In this document: positions 36,116 through 47,609 of the stretch, piece after piece
Layout: the number at the start of each line of letters is the position of its first letter
Position numbering within the stretch: position 1 is the first letter of the stretch
Assembly: GCA_903813345.2 (NCBI GenBank)
Contig: CAIIXF020000012.1
Coordinates: forward strand, 12,568,932 to 12,632,931
Direction of reading: 5' to 3'
Source: Owenia fusiformis
Taxonomy: Eukaryota; Annelida; Polychaeta; Sabellida; Oweniidae
DNA: 64,000 bases
Program-made: the position numbers and the translations under genes
The notes under the pieces: model-generated
Seen by the model: only the letters and a program-made list of their open reading frames with translations
Told to the model about the DNA's origin: nothing
Database searches by the model: none

Positions 36116-38700
36116 TGACGAACATGAAAATGACCATAGGTTAAGGGCGATAGAAATCATTTTTAAATAAAGATGGCATGGTAATCGATCTGTGTTTATC
36201 TAGAGAAAAAGATAATACTGGATTCTGTTGGTGCTGCCATCTTTATATCGGCCCAGAACCTATGAAAATGACAATGCGGGTACCCGGGGCGGGTACATAT
36301 AAGTGAATGGTCCAGTGCTCATAATTAAGATATGATTGACCCATTGCATGCTTGGTCTACTGGGAGAAGACTTTGAAATATTGTATTTTTAGTAAGAACA
36401 AGTAGGATGGGGAAGACTGTTTGAAATTTTAATTATCTAATTAACCAATGTCTATTACCCGGTGGGGACAGTGGGGCAAGACGGGCCCCCTAAGAAGACC
36501 AGTATTTTTAACGACTCGTGAAGTTTTTTATCGCTAGGGTTAATAGTCTGCTAAGCCCATGTTTATTGAAACAAGGTACATTGGTTCTCTGATATACAAT
36601 GATTTTAACTTTGAAATATATTTCTGAATGACAAATGTAAGCTTACATCTTACTAAATAATTGGTTTTGTGTGGTCATGGGGCAAGAAGGGTTACCGTGG
36701 GGCCCTTCTTACCCCGCTCTCCCGGCCCTACTTTGTAGTTTAGGGTCCTTCATTATTGGATGATGTGTTGACAGGGGCCTATGTTTCGAAAAGCTGAATT
36801 CTGTTTGCTGATCCTTCTTCAGAAGATTGACATAGGGCCAACTTTTTTTTATCATGAACATTTTTTTCTGACTGTCTGAAGGCCATTTTTTGCCATTTGC
36901 CAATGGCATTGGTCCCCCACGCCAGCAGGGGCGTAGGAAGAAGGTGTAAATTCAACACTACGCCAAAAAATAAAACAATTGTCAAATCTTCTATATCAAA
37001 ACGCCTATTTTATGCTTGTAAAATGTCATTTTATGGCAATACCTTTCTAATGTACTTAAAATGTTCGAATCTTTTTTATCATATAAAATCACCATGGAAA
37101 GCCGATCTTTTAAATCTCGACACAACTCATTCTCACTTTTCTAATATTAATGTTATTTTTCTCGAAAGATAAAGCCGACTTTCCAGATAACAATGAGAGA
37201 TTTTCTGAATAATTGAATTTAGATTCATATTATTGTCTGATTCCATTGTGTATCGTGCAGTACGACAATACAGATTAAAGAAACTAGTATGATCAATCGA
37301 TTTAGAGAAACGTATTCGTGATCAATGATCACAATTTACGCTAATATAATGTCTGCAAACTTTTCATAACACGAATTCACAAGACCAAATACCCCCCCCC
37401 CCCTCTACAAAGGTCAACGTGACTTAGGGGGTGCCAAAAATCCTATATTTCCCAAAATAAAAATCTATTATAAAAATCCAAATTATAGCTTTTCCTGAAA
37501 TTGTACTTTAAGTACTTTCAAAGATAGCAGGTATCGCCAAAACTCATTGAAATCAATAGAACGCGTAATTGAATAATCAACAATTTCAAGTTGTTTTTGT
37601 CTTTTCAAGAAGTACTACCAAAAACAATTAGTCACTGTTAGTCATTTAGTGAGAAAATAGATAAATGCTGCATTACGGAACATGCACAAAAACTGCAAAG
37701 GTATTCATCGAGTAGTAGAAAAAAACTGTTTTTATCTCAAATTCGTAAAGAGAACGCGATTCACAAATGTTTGGCGATATTCAGTAGCTTTAAATGCATA
37801 AGATAGTCAATAGTGGATCGATTTCTTTAAAATCTGTTCAATCATTTTTTACCAAAAAGAGCAATAATGATTACTATATGTATTTTCTACAGTATTCGAA
37901 ACAAGGTGCATAACTTTCAATATTTTAAAACTAATTCAATATTTCATGAATTTAATTTTTCAAAAAGTGTCATTTATCTGCGGCCAAGGTTAGAAAATAA
38001 CAGAGGCACAACAACCTTGCAAAAGAGTACTATTGAAAAATCGAGCATATGATCATATGGTATCAAAAAACATTTCTTTAGGTTGGTGTGCTCGAGATTA
38101 CTTTTGCAATTTATGCACATTGAGAAAATATGGCTAAAGAACAAAAGAAAATTAATGAGCCTTTTTTATTCTCACTTTTCAACACTAGGCTACGCACTGA
38201 CGTTTTGGCGTACATTGTTTCCTACGCCACTGGCCAGGGTTACCTTCTTCTAAGAAATTGGCTAGAGACTCGAGTAACCCCATTGAAGGGGCCATTTTTG
38301 ACAAATGTGTATCCGCGGGGTCTATCAACCTTCGCGAACACCGATGATGAAATTTGAAATTGCCGCCCTGGTAAGCCGCTCCATATAAACCAATAAAATG
38401 AAGCGAGAGATAAGCGCGATAGCAATAGAGATACGAAATAATAAGCCAATCAAAACATCGCTTTCAAAGCCCGTCGTGACAGCTAATCCGAGAAGTGAGT
38501 TTGTTGCACAACAGCCGCAAGATTGTACAAAAGTGAAGGTAAGGAGTTTAATTGCGAACTCTTACAGTGTTTTAATTGTTGTAAGGTAATATGGTTTCAT
38601 TTGAAATCAATTAAATAGCTCACAGAGCTCAACTTGAGTAGCCTAATTAGATTAGTTCAACTTCAATTTTTAAAACTTGCTTTTCATTTTCAAGTTTCAA
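36116..38700. other. Intergenic region after SLC22
   Basis: I see no exon. It holds G-rich repeat debris (GTGGGGCAAGACGGG near 36470 and GGGGCAAGAAGGG near 36675), a C-run at 37391, and AT-rich sequence. Short frames up to 91 codons lack any recognisable domain or splice-consistent partner. Confidence 0.45.
36166..36171 (+). terminator. Likely polyadenylation signal of the SLC22 gene
   Basis: AATAAA lies 51 bases after the stop codon, in TTTTAAATAAAGATGG. A near copy of the surrounding 55 bases, including AATAAA, is found in intron 8 at about 35435-35500. Confidence 0.5.
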
Positions 38701-38851
38701 CTTTTCAAGTTTTGGTTTTCAATTTCACAGTTCCAGTTTCTTTTGTACCCTTTGCACTCGTTCGGCTTTGCTTCTCAAAAGATAGCTTCGTTTTCACTCT
38801 TTCAGTTTCCAATAGATCTCTGAATTCACCGCGCTAATCAGAGTTTGTCCT

Positions 38852-39230
38852 ACCCTGCGTGCAGAGTCTAGTTAAACTACACTCTGCCTAGTAGAGACCA
38901 TATTACAGTTTAGTGGCCCCGCCCCCACGACGGGTACCGGTGACAGTTTGGGTAATAAATCACTTTTGACTTACGCGCTGACCTTTCTTCCACCAATCGG
39001 CGAGCTTGAAGAAACATACGCCAAATGCGTTCTAATTAAATATGCGCATGTCATTGGTCAATTTCGGGCTCAACGATGACGTCAGAAGGAATAACCATAT
39101 ATAGAACGTCGGTCAAATTTGGCCGACGAACACTGATTGGCGCGGTGAGTTCACAGGTTTATTTTAGTTTGAAAGAGTGAAGACGAAGCTCTCTTTTAAG
39201 AAGTGAAGTCAAACGAATGCAAAGGGTAAG
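38852..39230. mobile_element. Family E element with CCAAT, CRE and TATA motifs, copy 1
   Basis: It starts TACCCTGCGTGCAGAGTCTA and ends AACGAATGCAAAGGGTA, so only the outermost TACCCT/AGGGTA bases are inverted. Inside, in order, are ACCAATCGGCGAGC, ATTGGTCAATTT, TGACGTCA (39077-39084) and TATATA (39098-39103), followed by GTTCACAGGTTTATTTTAGT. A second copy (42255-43447) keeps all of these. It could be a solo LTR or a non-autonomous DNA element. No coding region belongs to it. Confidence 0.65.
39077..39103 (+). promoter_or_regulatory. CRE plus TATA pair inside the family E element
   Basis: TGACGTCA (full palindromic cAMP-response element) is followed 13 bases later by TATATA. The same pair with the same spacing is at 43294-43320. 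Spacing and order fit a pol II core promoter reading to the right. No downstream gene is evident within 8 kb, and activity is untested. Confidence 0.45.
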
Positions 39231-40360
39231 TTTGTCCTCAAAATAAGGATGATTTTCTGTCTTTCTATATGGTCATTATCCCAATGAACGAAGTTCGGTA
39301 GGGATATAGTGAAGCCCTCCGTCAGTCCGTCCGTCTGTCCGTCCGGAAGATAACTCAAATACTAGTAGACGGATTTTCTTCATATTCAGCGAAAAGATGT
39401 TTATTGGTGAATAGTTTTACGCAAAAAAAAATTTTTCAAGATGACCGCCGCTTTAAAAATGATGGGACTTTTTCGCAAAAATCATAAATTTTTCATTCTA
39501 AACCAAAGTAATTAATATTATTGTTTGAAATTTTGGTAGTATATTCACAACATTTATCTATTTCACATGTATTTCGTGTTTTTCATCCTGACCCCCAGGG
39601 GCCCTGTATTTTTTTTCTTTTTTTTTTCTACTTTACGTATGGGGGGTCAGGAAAACAGAGATTTTTGCTAATTTTTAGATCTTTCTGAAGTATAGCTTTA
39701 TTATACTCAAATGAAAGGCAATTAAGAGTAGATTGCAAATATTATATCTTTTTTCTGATTCGAGCCTCGTAAAATTCAAAATGGCCGTCTAATGTTCAAA
39801 GTATGTCTATATTATACTCATATTGAAGGAATTTTGGAGTAGATCACAATTATGGTATTATTTTTCAGATTTGTACCTCAGAAAATTCAAAATGGCTGCT
39901 TTGCAGGAATTCGCAATTCTAAAATCTAATTTTTTCAATTTTAACCAAAATAATGAGTATAATTGATTGGAATTCAGTAATTGATATTTTGTTCGTTGGG
40001 ATTTGCTACTCCGCTGTAATATAGTCTATTGCCACAGGAAGATGTATATTATTAAGTCCTTTTTTGGCCCTAACGAAGCCTTTTGCCCTTCCCCAATCTC
40101 AGAACAGATTAATTCCCACATCTCTTCTGATAGGTGGGGGGGGGGGGCAAAAGCCCATAAAAGCCCAAAAAGGTCTGGATACAACTTCCTGTGGACTTTG
40201 CGCGTAGGGTATTTCTTTTCCTATGTAAATCAAATTACCTCAAGTGGATTTTCGAAAGTTTTATGCACCATTCAAAACTTTGTCTGAGATCCCCCCACTG
40301 GCATGGCAATTTGACAAAAAATTTTGGCCTGCTTAGGCTATCCTGGGGTCAAATAACCGC

Positions 40361-40676
40361 TTAAAGGCAGAATCAGATCTATAGGGGGTGACAAAATTAC
40401 CAGCAACTTGTTTAATTATATCTCCCAAAAGATTCACAATATGTTATAAATTGGTGAAGTTATTAATAATTCAAAGTGCAAAAATGGGTGAAAAATGTTT
40501 AAATTCTCCCAAATAATGAGAATGGAAAAATGATACATTACTGTAAAAATCTTTAGTTTTCTTTTGTGATTTTTAGAAAATAGACATGACAAGGAAGGCC
40601 AAAAATATTCTAAAATTGAAACAATGTTTTGTTGAGCCTGCTCGCTATATCTGATTCTCTCTTTAAACGAAGGACT
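40361..40676. mobile_element. TTAA-target MITE, family H, copy 1 (piggyBac-like)
   Basis: TTAA stands at both ends (40361 and 40673), followed inwards by AGGCAGAATCAGATCTAT and its inverted partner ATATCTGATTCTCTCT. The interior matches 61946-62180 (ATGTTTAAATTCTCCCA, AAAATAGACATGACAAGGA, TATTCTAAAATTGAAACAAT). A 5'-end fragment sits at 48848-48900. Exact TTAA duplication is the mark of piggyBac-type transposition. Confidence 0.78.
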
Positions 40677-41380
40677 TTAAAGTACAATGAAGCAATGTAC
40701 TGACAGAAAGGCATTTTTATTTTGAAAAACAGTGCAGTGTGAGACTCACAGTATGTTAATTGCCCCACCCCGGGGGCAATAAATCTGGTCAAATATTCCC
40801 GACTATCGGGCCCTTCCCCAAAATCTGTTCCTTGTTAGTAGGCAACCTAATGCCCATGAATGTTGAGGCTACGTGTGGTAGCCTAATTTGTTTATGTCAA
40901 TTTTTTAATGAGGGATACCACATATGGTAATAAGATTCTTTGCGGACTTCTTGTGCTAATCTGTATATGTAATACGATTATGTCCCTGTCATTGAATATA
41001 TGCCTTCGATTTGTTGTTATATAGCCCGAGCTTGTGAAGGGCTAATTGATGGCATACCTCCGACCTACATTATTTTTGATTTGTGGTTCGGCTATCATAT
41101 ATGTGTGGCCTTTTATATTATGATGCTTCTCTGCCATGTTTCTTTTTGAAAATATTAACATGGCTGACACTCCCTAAATTACAAAAGGCCACAGCTTTTA
41201 TGATCATTATACATAACTATCTGAAATATTCAAAAGTTAGGTCTTGTACAAAACAAAATTAAAACAAATTAGACTCATTGCATGGAGTAGTTAATTTAAT
41301 TTAATTTCCTTTCGAATAACGAAACATGAGTTAAAAACTAATTTGTTAAGTTTTCTTAGTGTTTTTATGATAGCATCAGA

Positions 41381-41582
41381 CCCGTAGCCAGGATTTGCCA
41401 AGCGGGGGATTCAGTTTTCAAAAATTTCCAGGGGGGGGGTTCACATTTGACACTTTTGGACCAAATATGGCTAAAATCACTTGAGAAAAGCTCAAAATGG
41501 TGAAAGACTGCATGATTTTGAAAGAATTTTTTGAGGGGGGGGGGGATTCGCCGAACCCTGTGAACCCCTGTTGGCTACGGGC
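41381..41582. mobile_element. MITE, family F, copy 2
   Basis: It starts CCCGTAGCCAGGATTTGCCA and ends TTGGCTACGGGC. It shares GGTGAAAGACTGCATGATTT with copy 1 in SLC22 intron 2. Two G-runs flank the interior. A truncated relative may be at 63845-63880. Confidence 0.75.
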
Positions 41583-42254
41583 CTGAGCATGCTCCATCAG
41601 GCTGGATAAATTTTTTGTTGACAGCCCATGAGATTGCACCATTTAATCTAAAAAGCAATTGTCTCAATTATCTATAGATTAAACTTGAGGTATTTTTAGT
41701 TTTCAAACTTCAGAGGGCTAGAATCAACGATTAATGATTTTGAATCATATAAACATGATAAATGTTGTTTTCAACTTTTCAATTGGTTCCAGGTATGCTA
41801 GTAATTTCTCAAAGTGTGAAAACTGAACACATTCCTTAATCCCTAGAATAAATCTCTTAGAGGATTTTCCCAAAGAAATTCAATGGTATAGTTCCAAGCA
41901 GATTTTGAGATAACAAGAGAGAAAACCTTTAATACACACTTTATTGAGTTGTTTTGTTTATATTTAATTTAATTTCATGTGATTAAATTGTGAAATAAAT
42001 GCATTACATCGGGAGCATTGGTGGTTGATTTAGTGAAATTAGACTGGTAATCATATTTCTGAAATTCAAATTGTTTAGAATTTTTGAAGAAGAATTACTT
42101 TTAATTAACACAAAATATTTGTTCATGAGGTCTAATAGATATTTTAATTATTTTATCCATTTTATTCATGTTATTTTTTCGAAAGGATTTTATTACTAGA
42201 AAATATATTGCTTGAACATGTGAACAGTAAACAGCTGCAGCAGTAAACAAATAC

Positions 42255-43447
42255 TCTGCTTGCAGAGTCTAGTTAAACTACACTCTGCCTAGTAGAGACC
42301 ATATTACAGTTTAGTAGCCCCACCCCCATGACAGGTACCCACGGGGTACCATCGAATAATTTTGGCAACGTACCGGAGAACGACATTTTACTAAGAAATG
42401 GCAATAATTTAGCACAATATATTTTTTAACTAGAGTTCTATTTTGATTTTGACAAAAGTAAGTATTCCATGCAATAACTATTTCATTCATGAGTTTGTAG
42501 GAATTCTGTTGGAACCCAGTTCTGTTCAAGTACTAAGTTATTGAAATCGGCGCAGACGGACTTTACTCCAAAAGATGGTTTTTCGATTATAACTTTTCAC
42601 AACATTTAAGTATAGACTTTTGAAAAAAGTACAGAATAGTCCTTATACTTTTGAATAATTCTGTTATTTCTGATTCACACGACTCTGATTTGTTTAATTA
42701 AAAAAAAAGTTTTAAAAATATTACTTAGGAACGTAACCGGAGCTGGGAACGTAACCGGAGCAGATCAGTTGAATTATTTAATCAAAAAATTAAAATATAT
42801 GATTTAAAGCACATTTACTTATTTAAAAACATACGGGATTGTTCGAATGCGTATTCATTAATATATATTCAAAAGTCTATACTTAAATGTTGTAAAAAGT
42901 TATAATCGAAAAACCATCTTTCGGAGTAAAGTCCGTCTGCGCCGATTTCAATAACTTCGTACTTGATCAGAACTGGGTTCCAACAGAATTCCTACAAACT
43001 CATGAATGAAATAGCCATTGCATGGAATACTTACCTTTGTCAAAATCAAAGTAGAACTCTAGTTAAAAAATATATTGTGCTAAATTATTGCCATTTCTTA
43101 GTAAAATGTCGTTCTCCGGTACGTTGCCAAAATTATTCGATGGTACCACGGGTACCGGTGACAGTTTGGGTAATAAATCACTTTTGACCTACGCGCTGAC
43201 CTTTCTTCCACCAATCAGCGAGCTTGAAGACACATACGCCAAATGCGTTCTATTAAATATGCACATGTCATTGGTCAATTCCAGGCTCAACAATGACGTC
43301 AGAAGGAATGACCATATATAGAATGTCGGTCAAATTTGACCAACGAACACTGATTGGTGTGTTGAGTTCACAGGTTTATTTTAGTTTGAAAGAGTGAGAG
43401 CGAAGCTCTCTTTTAATAAGTGAAGTCAAACGCATGGAAAGGGTAGT
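42255..43447. mobile_element. Family E element, copy 2, split by a foldback insertion
   Basis: The left part (GCAGAGTCTAGTTAAACTAC through CCACCCCCATGACAGGTAC) and the right part (GTACCGGTGACAGTTTGGGT through GGAAAGGGTA) together match the uninterrupted 38852-39230 copy. The break falls within GGTACC, where a foldback element of about 800 bases has inserted. The CCAAT, TGACGTCA (43294-43301) and TATATA (43315-43320) motifs are kept in the right part. Confidence 0.75.
42345..43145. mobile_element. Foldback element with about 280-bp arms
   Basis: The left arm runs from GGGGTACCATCGAATAATTT to TAAGTATAGACTTTTGA (about 42345-42625). The right arm (about 42868-43145) is its near-perfect reverse complement. 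A centre of about 240 AT-rich bases separates them. Because the arms are palindromic, the two 70-odd-codon frames inside them read as almost the same peptide on opposite strands, so neither is a gene. Confidence 0.85.
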
Positions 43448-43995
43448 AAACAAAGGATTTGTTCTCATAAAGCCGTTTGATCTCCTTAAATATTATGTAA
43501 TATCCTGGATTTAAAATGGTTCACTTTGATCCTTAGCAAAGGACAACCCACACCTATAACTGTTTATATCTGTTTATAACCATTGTAAATTTGAACATAT
43601 TTGTCATATTTGTTGTAAGTAAATTTACTATAAATATTGTACAAATGTAAGTAAAGAATCTCATATAATATAACGCAAAGTAGTACATGAATTCACAAAG
43701 CCGTTCTGTCAACATGTCAATTTGCCAGTTCAGTTGCAATGAAGCAGACAAAAGATTAGTAATGCCTGGGTCACATTTGCACCAGTTAATAGGCCAGCGC
43801 ACAGCCAAGTGAATATATTCGAAACTGAATACAATTTGAACTAAATACTCAATCGACTGGGTGAAAGCTGTTGAATCTGTGCAAGTGTGACCCAGACATT
43901 AGACAATAGTGGTAAGTGCTTTTGTAAGTTGATTTGCTAAGTTCGAGGACATATATTGAGAATATTAGTAGACACTATTGGGAGAAATGACATAG

Positions 43996-44068
43996 TATGG
44001 TATGGTATAGTATGGTATGGTGTGGTGTGGTGTGGTATGGTATGGTGTGGTATGGTATGGTATGGTAT
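43996..44068. repeat. (TATGG)n microsatellite
   Basis: Repeats of TATGG with GTGGT variants are immediately followed by a hairpin element at 44074-44212. A second tract of the same motif, more regular, is at 45113-45184. Confidence 0.9.
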
Positions 44069-44073
44069 TAAAC

Positions 44074-44212
44074 AAATACTGGATGACCATGAGGTGGATA
44101 TGCCAGAATACCTATCCGAGGAAAAAATACTGGGCGAGGCGAAGCCGAGCCTAGTATTTCTTTTCGAGGATAGGTATTCTGGCATATCCACCTCATGGTC
44201 ATCCAGTATTTA
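44074..44212. repeat. 139-bp near-perfect hairpin
   Basis: Arms of about 60 bases: AAATACTGGATGACCATGAG at the left pairs with CTCATGGTCATCCAGTATTT at the right, and CCAGAATACCTATCC pairs with GGATAGGTATTCTGG. The apex is GGCGAGGCGAAGCCGAGCC. A partial copy of one arm is at 44955-45000. Confidence 0.85.
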
Positions 44213-44415
44213 TTTTATTATGCACCTCCCTTGAGAAATACTTTATTTTAAAGAATGGGTCTACTTAAACAGAAGCCGAGCCTATCTCTAAAAAACCCTG
44301 GTGACAATCAAAAATTCCATTTATTCTCTCATTTGGCCTTATAATTCTTAAGTATTCCCTCCATATATAATACGTTTGGCCGATGCCTTATCTAGCGCCA
44401 CCTACCTTTTGTCAG

Positions 44416-44827
44416 TTAAGGTACAGCTGGAAAGTAACATTTTGGTAAAAATTGCTATACCTGCACATGTTATTTTCTGGTACAAAATAAAGTATGAAGG
44501 CATGTGTCAATTTCCTTGCTTTTTTCAGGAAAGTATCATTACATTGTCTTCTTTTAGAATATCTGGTAGGGGTTCAATGGAAACTCCAGGAAATTCTGAT
44601 ATTTCACACTTTCTATTTTTCCAAATTTTCTTTCAAAATTTCCAGACAACACAGGAGCTACCATTGACCTGTTTCCAGATATTATAAAAGTAAACAGTGT
44701 AATGATACTTTCCTGAAAAAAGCAAGGAAATACACACATGACTTCATACTTAATTCTGTACCAGAAAATAACATGTGCAGGTATAGCAATTTTTTGCCAA
44801 AATGTCACTTTCCAGCTGAACCTTAAT
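44416..44827. mobile_element. Foldback MITE with about 155-bp arms, TTAA ends
   Basis: It begins TTAAGGTACAGCTGGAAAGT and ends ACTTTCCAGCTGAACCTTAA. The arms continue through GCTATACCTGCACATGTTAT and GAAAGTATCATTACA with few mismatches, around a centre of about 100 bases. TTAA at both ends suggests piggyBac-type mobilisation. It is not homologous to family H. Confidence 0.75.
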
Positions 44828-45112
44828 CACAGGAAATTGAATAGAAATCTCATTCTCTCATATCACGCAAATCATTTCTCCCTCGCATTCGTCTCAAATT
44901 CAACATGGAGGAGATTCTAAGAAAATGACGTCATCGACAAATAGACTCGTCGAAAGTATTTTTTTCGAGGATAGGTATTCTGGCATACGGGATGGTTGGA
45001 GATCTCGTTGCTTCAATACTGGATAGAACGAGATCTTGCTGCCACGTATGGCAATAGACACTGCAGCTCTTAACCAATCAGATTTGAGTATTTTAATGAG
45101 GTGCATTATAAA

Positions 45113-45184
45113 GTATAGTATGGTATGGTATGGTATGGTATGGTATGGTATGGTATGGTATGGTATGGTATAGTATAGTATAGA
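45113..45184. repeat. (TATGG)n microsatellite, second tract
   Basis: About 13 units of TATGG/TATAG lie in a row. The Tyr/His/Thr-Ile-Pro repeats read on the opposite strand are an artefact. Confidence 0.9.
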
Positions 45185-45847
45185 GGGTGCATTCGCTGTA
45201 AGATAACTCAAGTTTGTTCTTTTGAAATTTTTATGCAGTCTCCATTGGTACCACATGTTATTTTCAGGCACTCAACACAATTCCATATATGGTCACATTT
45301 TCAGTTTTGTAAAAAGAGTGCAATAAGGAACCAAGAAACAGAATGAAGAGAACAATATGTTTATAGAAAAAAGAGAGAGTTCAGTGACAATATTTTGACA
45401 TATTAAAAAACTTGTACAAGATAAGAAGATCACTGAATTTTCTCATTTTTTTAAACAATTTAAAGAAATTATTCTCTATTGTACTCTTGTGCGAATAGCT
45501 GAGAGTTACAGTAGTAATAGTAGTAATCAACAACTGTATGTAGGCCATACATGGAATGAGTTATGTGTTCCTGAAAATAACCTACTATGAGATTCCAATG
45601 TAGAGTTGTGTAAAAAATTCTAAAAGTAGGATGGAAAGCAGTATGAGATCAGATCAGCAGTGTCATAAATACTATCTTAACTCATAAATACTATCTTAAC
45701 TCATAAATACTATCTTAAACCAACATCCTTTATTGATGAGTTTTAGTGTATCTCCCTCATTTTAAGAGTTTCGATCATCGATAAAAGCAAGCCTGTAGGG
45801 CCCTTTAGACTGTGATTTTTAGAGGGATATTGGCTACATACATATAC

Positions 45848-46053
45848 CAGTGATCTCCCCAGGATTTTTTCTCAGGTGGGTGCAAAATTCTCATTTTCGA
45901 AATTCAGACCAAAATTGGTCAAAATATGCCAATCTTTAATGATTTTTCTCATTTTCAAGTGGGTGCAAATGGATTTTCAGGTGAGTGCAAGCCTATTTTC
46001 AAAATCTCAGGTGGGTGCTGCACCCACTTGCTTTAATGCTGGGGAGATCACTG
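45848..46053. mobile_element. MITE, family C, copy 2
   Basis: It starts CAGTGATCTCCCCAGGATTT and ends AATGCTGGGGAGATCACTG. It is flanked by TATAC on both sides, a possible 5-bp duplication. Interior 'ggtgggtgca' motifs and GACCAAAATTGGTCA match copy 1 (8439-8615) in inverse orientation. Confidence 0.78.
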
Positions 46054-46795
46054 TATACTATATCTGGCTTAATGAATGCTGAGTTGCTAATAATATAAGT
46101 AAGTTAACCTCCAAAGCCTCCACATATCTGTGCTGAAGATATTTGATACTAAAAAAAACAAGAACTATAAATAGAATCAAATGGAATGTTTATATTATGC
46201 TATGCTCATCTCCAAATATTGGATGTTCTAACAAGTTACAGAGTGATTTGTTCAAGTAAGTCAGGTAAGGATTTCTTACATTAGAAGTTTTCTTATCAAC
46301 TGGGAATTTTATATAATAATTTGATGATATCTTGATATTATGCATATCCGTATATATCACAGTTGGACTTTGATCACAGCAAAGGGTTTCACCAAATACA
46401 TCTTTGTACTACTTATGGTTTAAAGTTAAGGTTTTTGATTAAGGATCTAGATAGTTTTTAGGATTTACAGTGAGTACAACAAAACAGAGTCAGTAAGTTT
46501 ATGACTGAATTGTATAAAGAGGTAAAAAACAAACGGTTAGCAGCTTCAGCTGAATCTTAGTTTTTGGCTAACAAAATCTCCATTAATACAGGAGAGAATT
46601 CATGATAAGTTTACTTTCATTAATAAGGAAAGGACCCTACTAAACAAGATGGATGTCTTTAATTAGGCATCATAAAACAAAAATATTGACTAACATAATC
46701 AGTTTCTGAACAGACAAATCAAGTTTGATTTATTGAGGATTTCCAGAGGTGTAGTTGATTTTGTCATGAGGATAAATATCAAAATAAGCATGATA

Positions 46796-46976
46796 GATGT
46801 ATCACAGGAACCTGTATCAACAGCTGACATCGATTGGTGACCGAACCTGGAAGAATATTTACATCCTAAGTTACTCTATATATTATACACTTATAGTAAC
46901 TTCAGGATGTGAATATTCCCTAGGTTTGGTCACCAGTCGATGTCAGCAGTTGATACAGGTTCCTGTGAGATGTATG
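46796..46976. repeat. 181-bp near-perfect hairpin upstream of PIWI
   Basis: TGTATCACAGGAACCTGTAT at the left pairs with ATACAGGTTCCTGTGAGATG at the right. The pairing continues through CGATTGGTGACC/GGTCACCAGTCG and ACATCC/GGATGT to an AT-rich apex near 46885. It lies about 630 bases upstream of the PIWI start codon. It is most simply a MITE. Confidence 0.8.
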
Positions 46977-47506
46977 TAATGAAGAAAACTTGACTTTATG
47001 ATTGCAACAAAGCCAACCAACATATGCCAGTTTCTCTGAGTGTCATATCTCCTGATAAGATACATTTAATGTTCCATTACAGTAAATACATTACAGATCC
47101 AGCTTTAATGTGAATACAATACAAAGTTGAATAAAAAGTTTACTAGAGGATATTGATGGTCATAACTGCATGGCTATAATGATGATGTAGACAATAACTG
47201 TTAGTATCAAAGTTTACAACAAGAAAAACAGTTTCATATTTTTCAAACTGATAGTCTTGTTCTATGAAAGTATGATATTTTCGGCTTGAGGTTTTACCTA
47301 TTTGAGTTTGCCTCAACTTTTTTTTATCCTAGCTATGGGTCTGATGGTCTATTTCTCATTTTGGGGTGGGGTAGCACCTTAAGTAGTTCATTAAAAAAAT
47401 GTCAATAGTAGCGTTAAAATTGGCAAATAACTTATATTTTTCTGTATTTGTATGTTATAGGTCGTAATTGCTGAGTTTATTTGAACTGAAGAATAATAAC
47501 AGAGCT

Positions 47507-47588
47507 TAAAGATAACGGCAGAGCTTAAAGATAACATCTGAGCTTAAAGATAACAACCAAGCTTAAAGATAACAGAGCTTAAAGATCA
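47507..47588. repeat. Tandem 'gagcttaaagataaca' repeat in the PIWI leader
   Basis: Five copies of GAGCTTAAAGATAACA (with 3-6 variable bases between) end about 20 bases before the PIWI ATG at 47610. They are probably in the 5' untranslated region or core promoter. The transcription start has not been located. Confidence 0.75.
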
Positions 47589-47609
47589 CATCCTGATTAA
47601 AGCACAGAT

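Noticed and set aside
42311-43187. Two nearly identical 72-74-codon proteins on opposite strands
   Set aside because: They are the two arms of one foldback element, and there is no recognisable domain or stop-context conservation beyond the palindrome.
43937-45271. Frames with Tyr-His-Thr-Ile-Pro or Val-Trp-Tyr-Gly repeats
   Set aside because: They are translations of (TATGG)n microsatellites and the neighbouring hairpin.
46796-46976. microRNA precursor
   Set aside because: It is too long and too perfectly paired for a typical animal pre-miRNA, and it resembles the other hairpin MITEs here. It is kept only as a repeat with a low-priority check.
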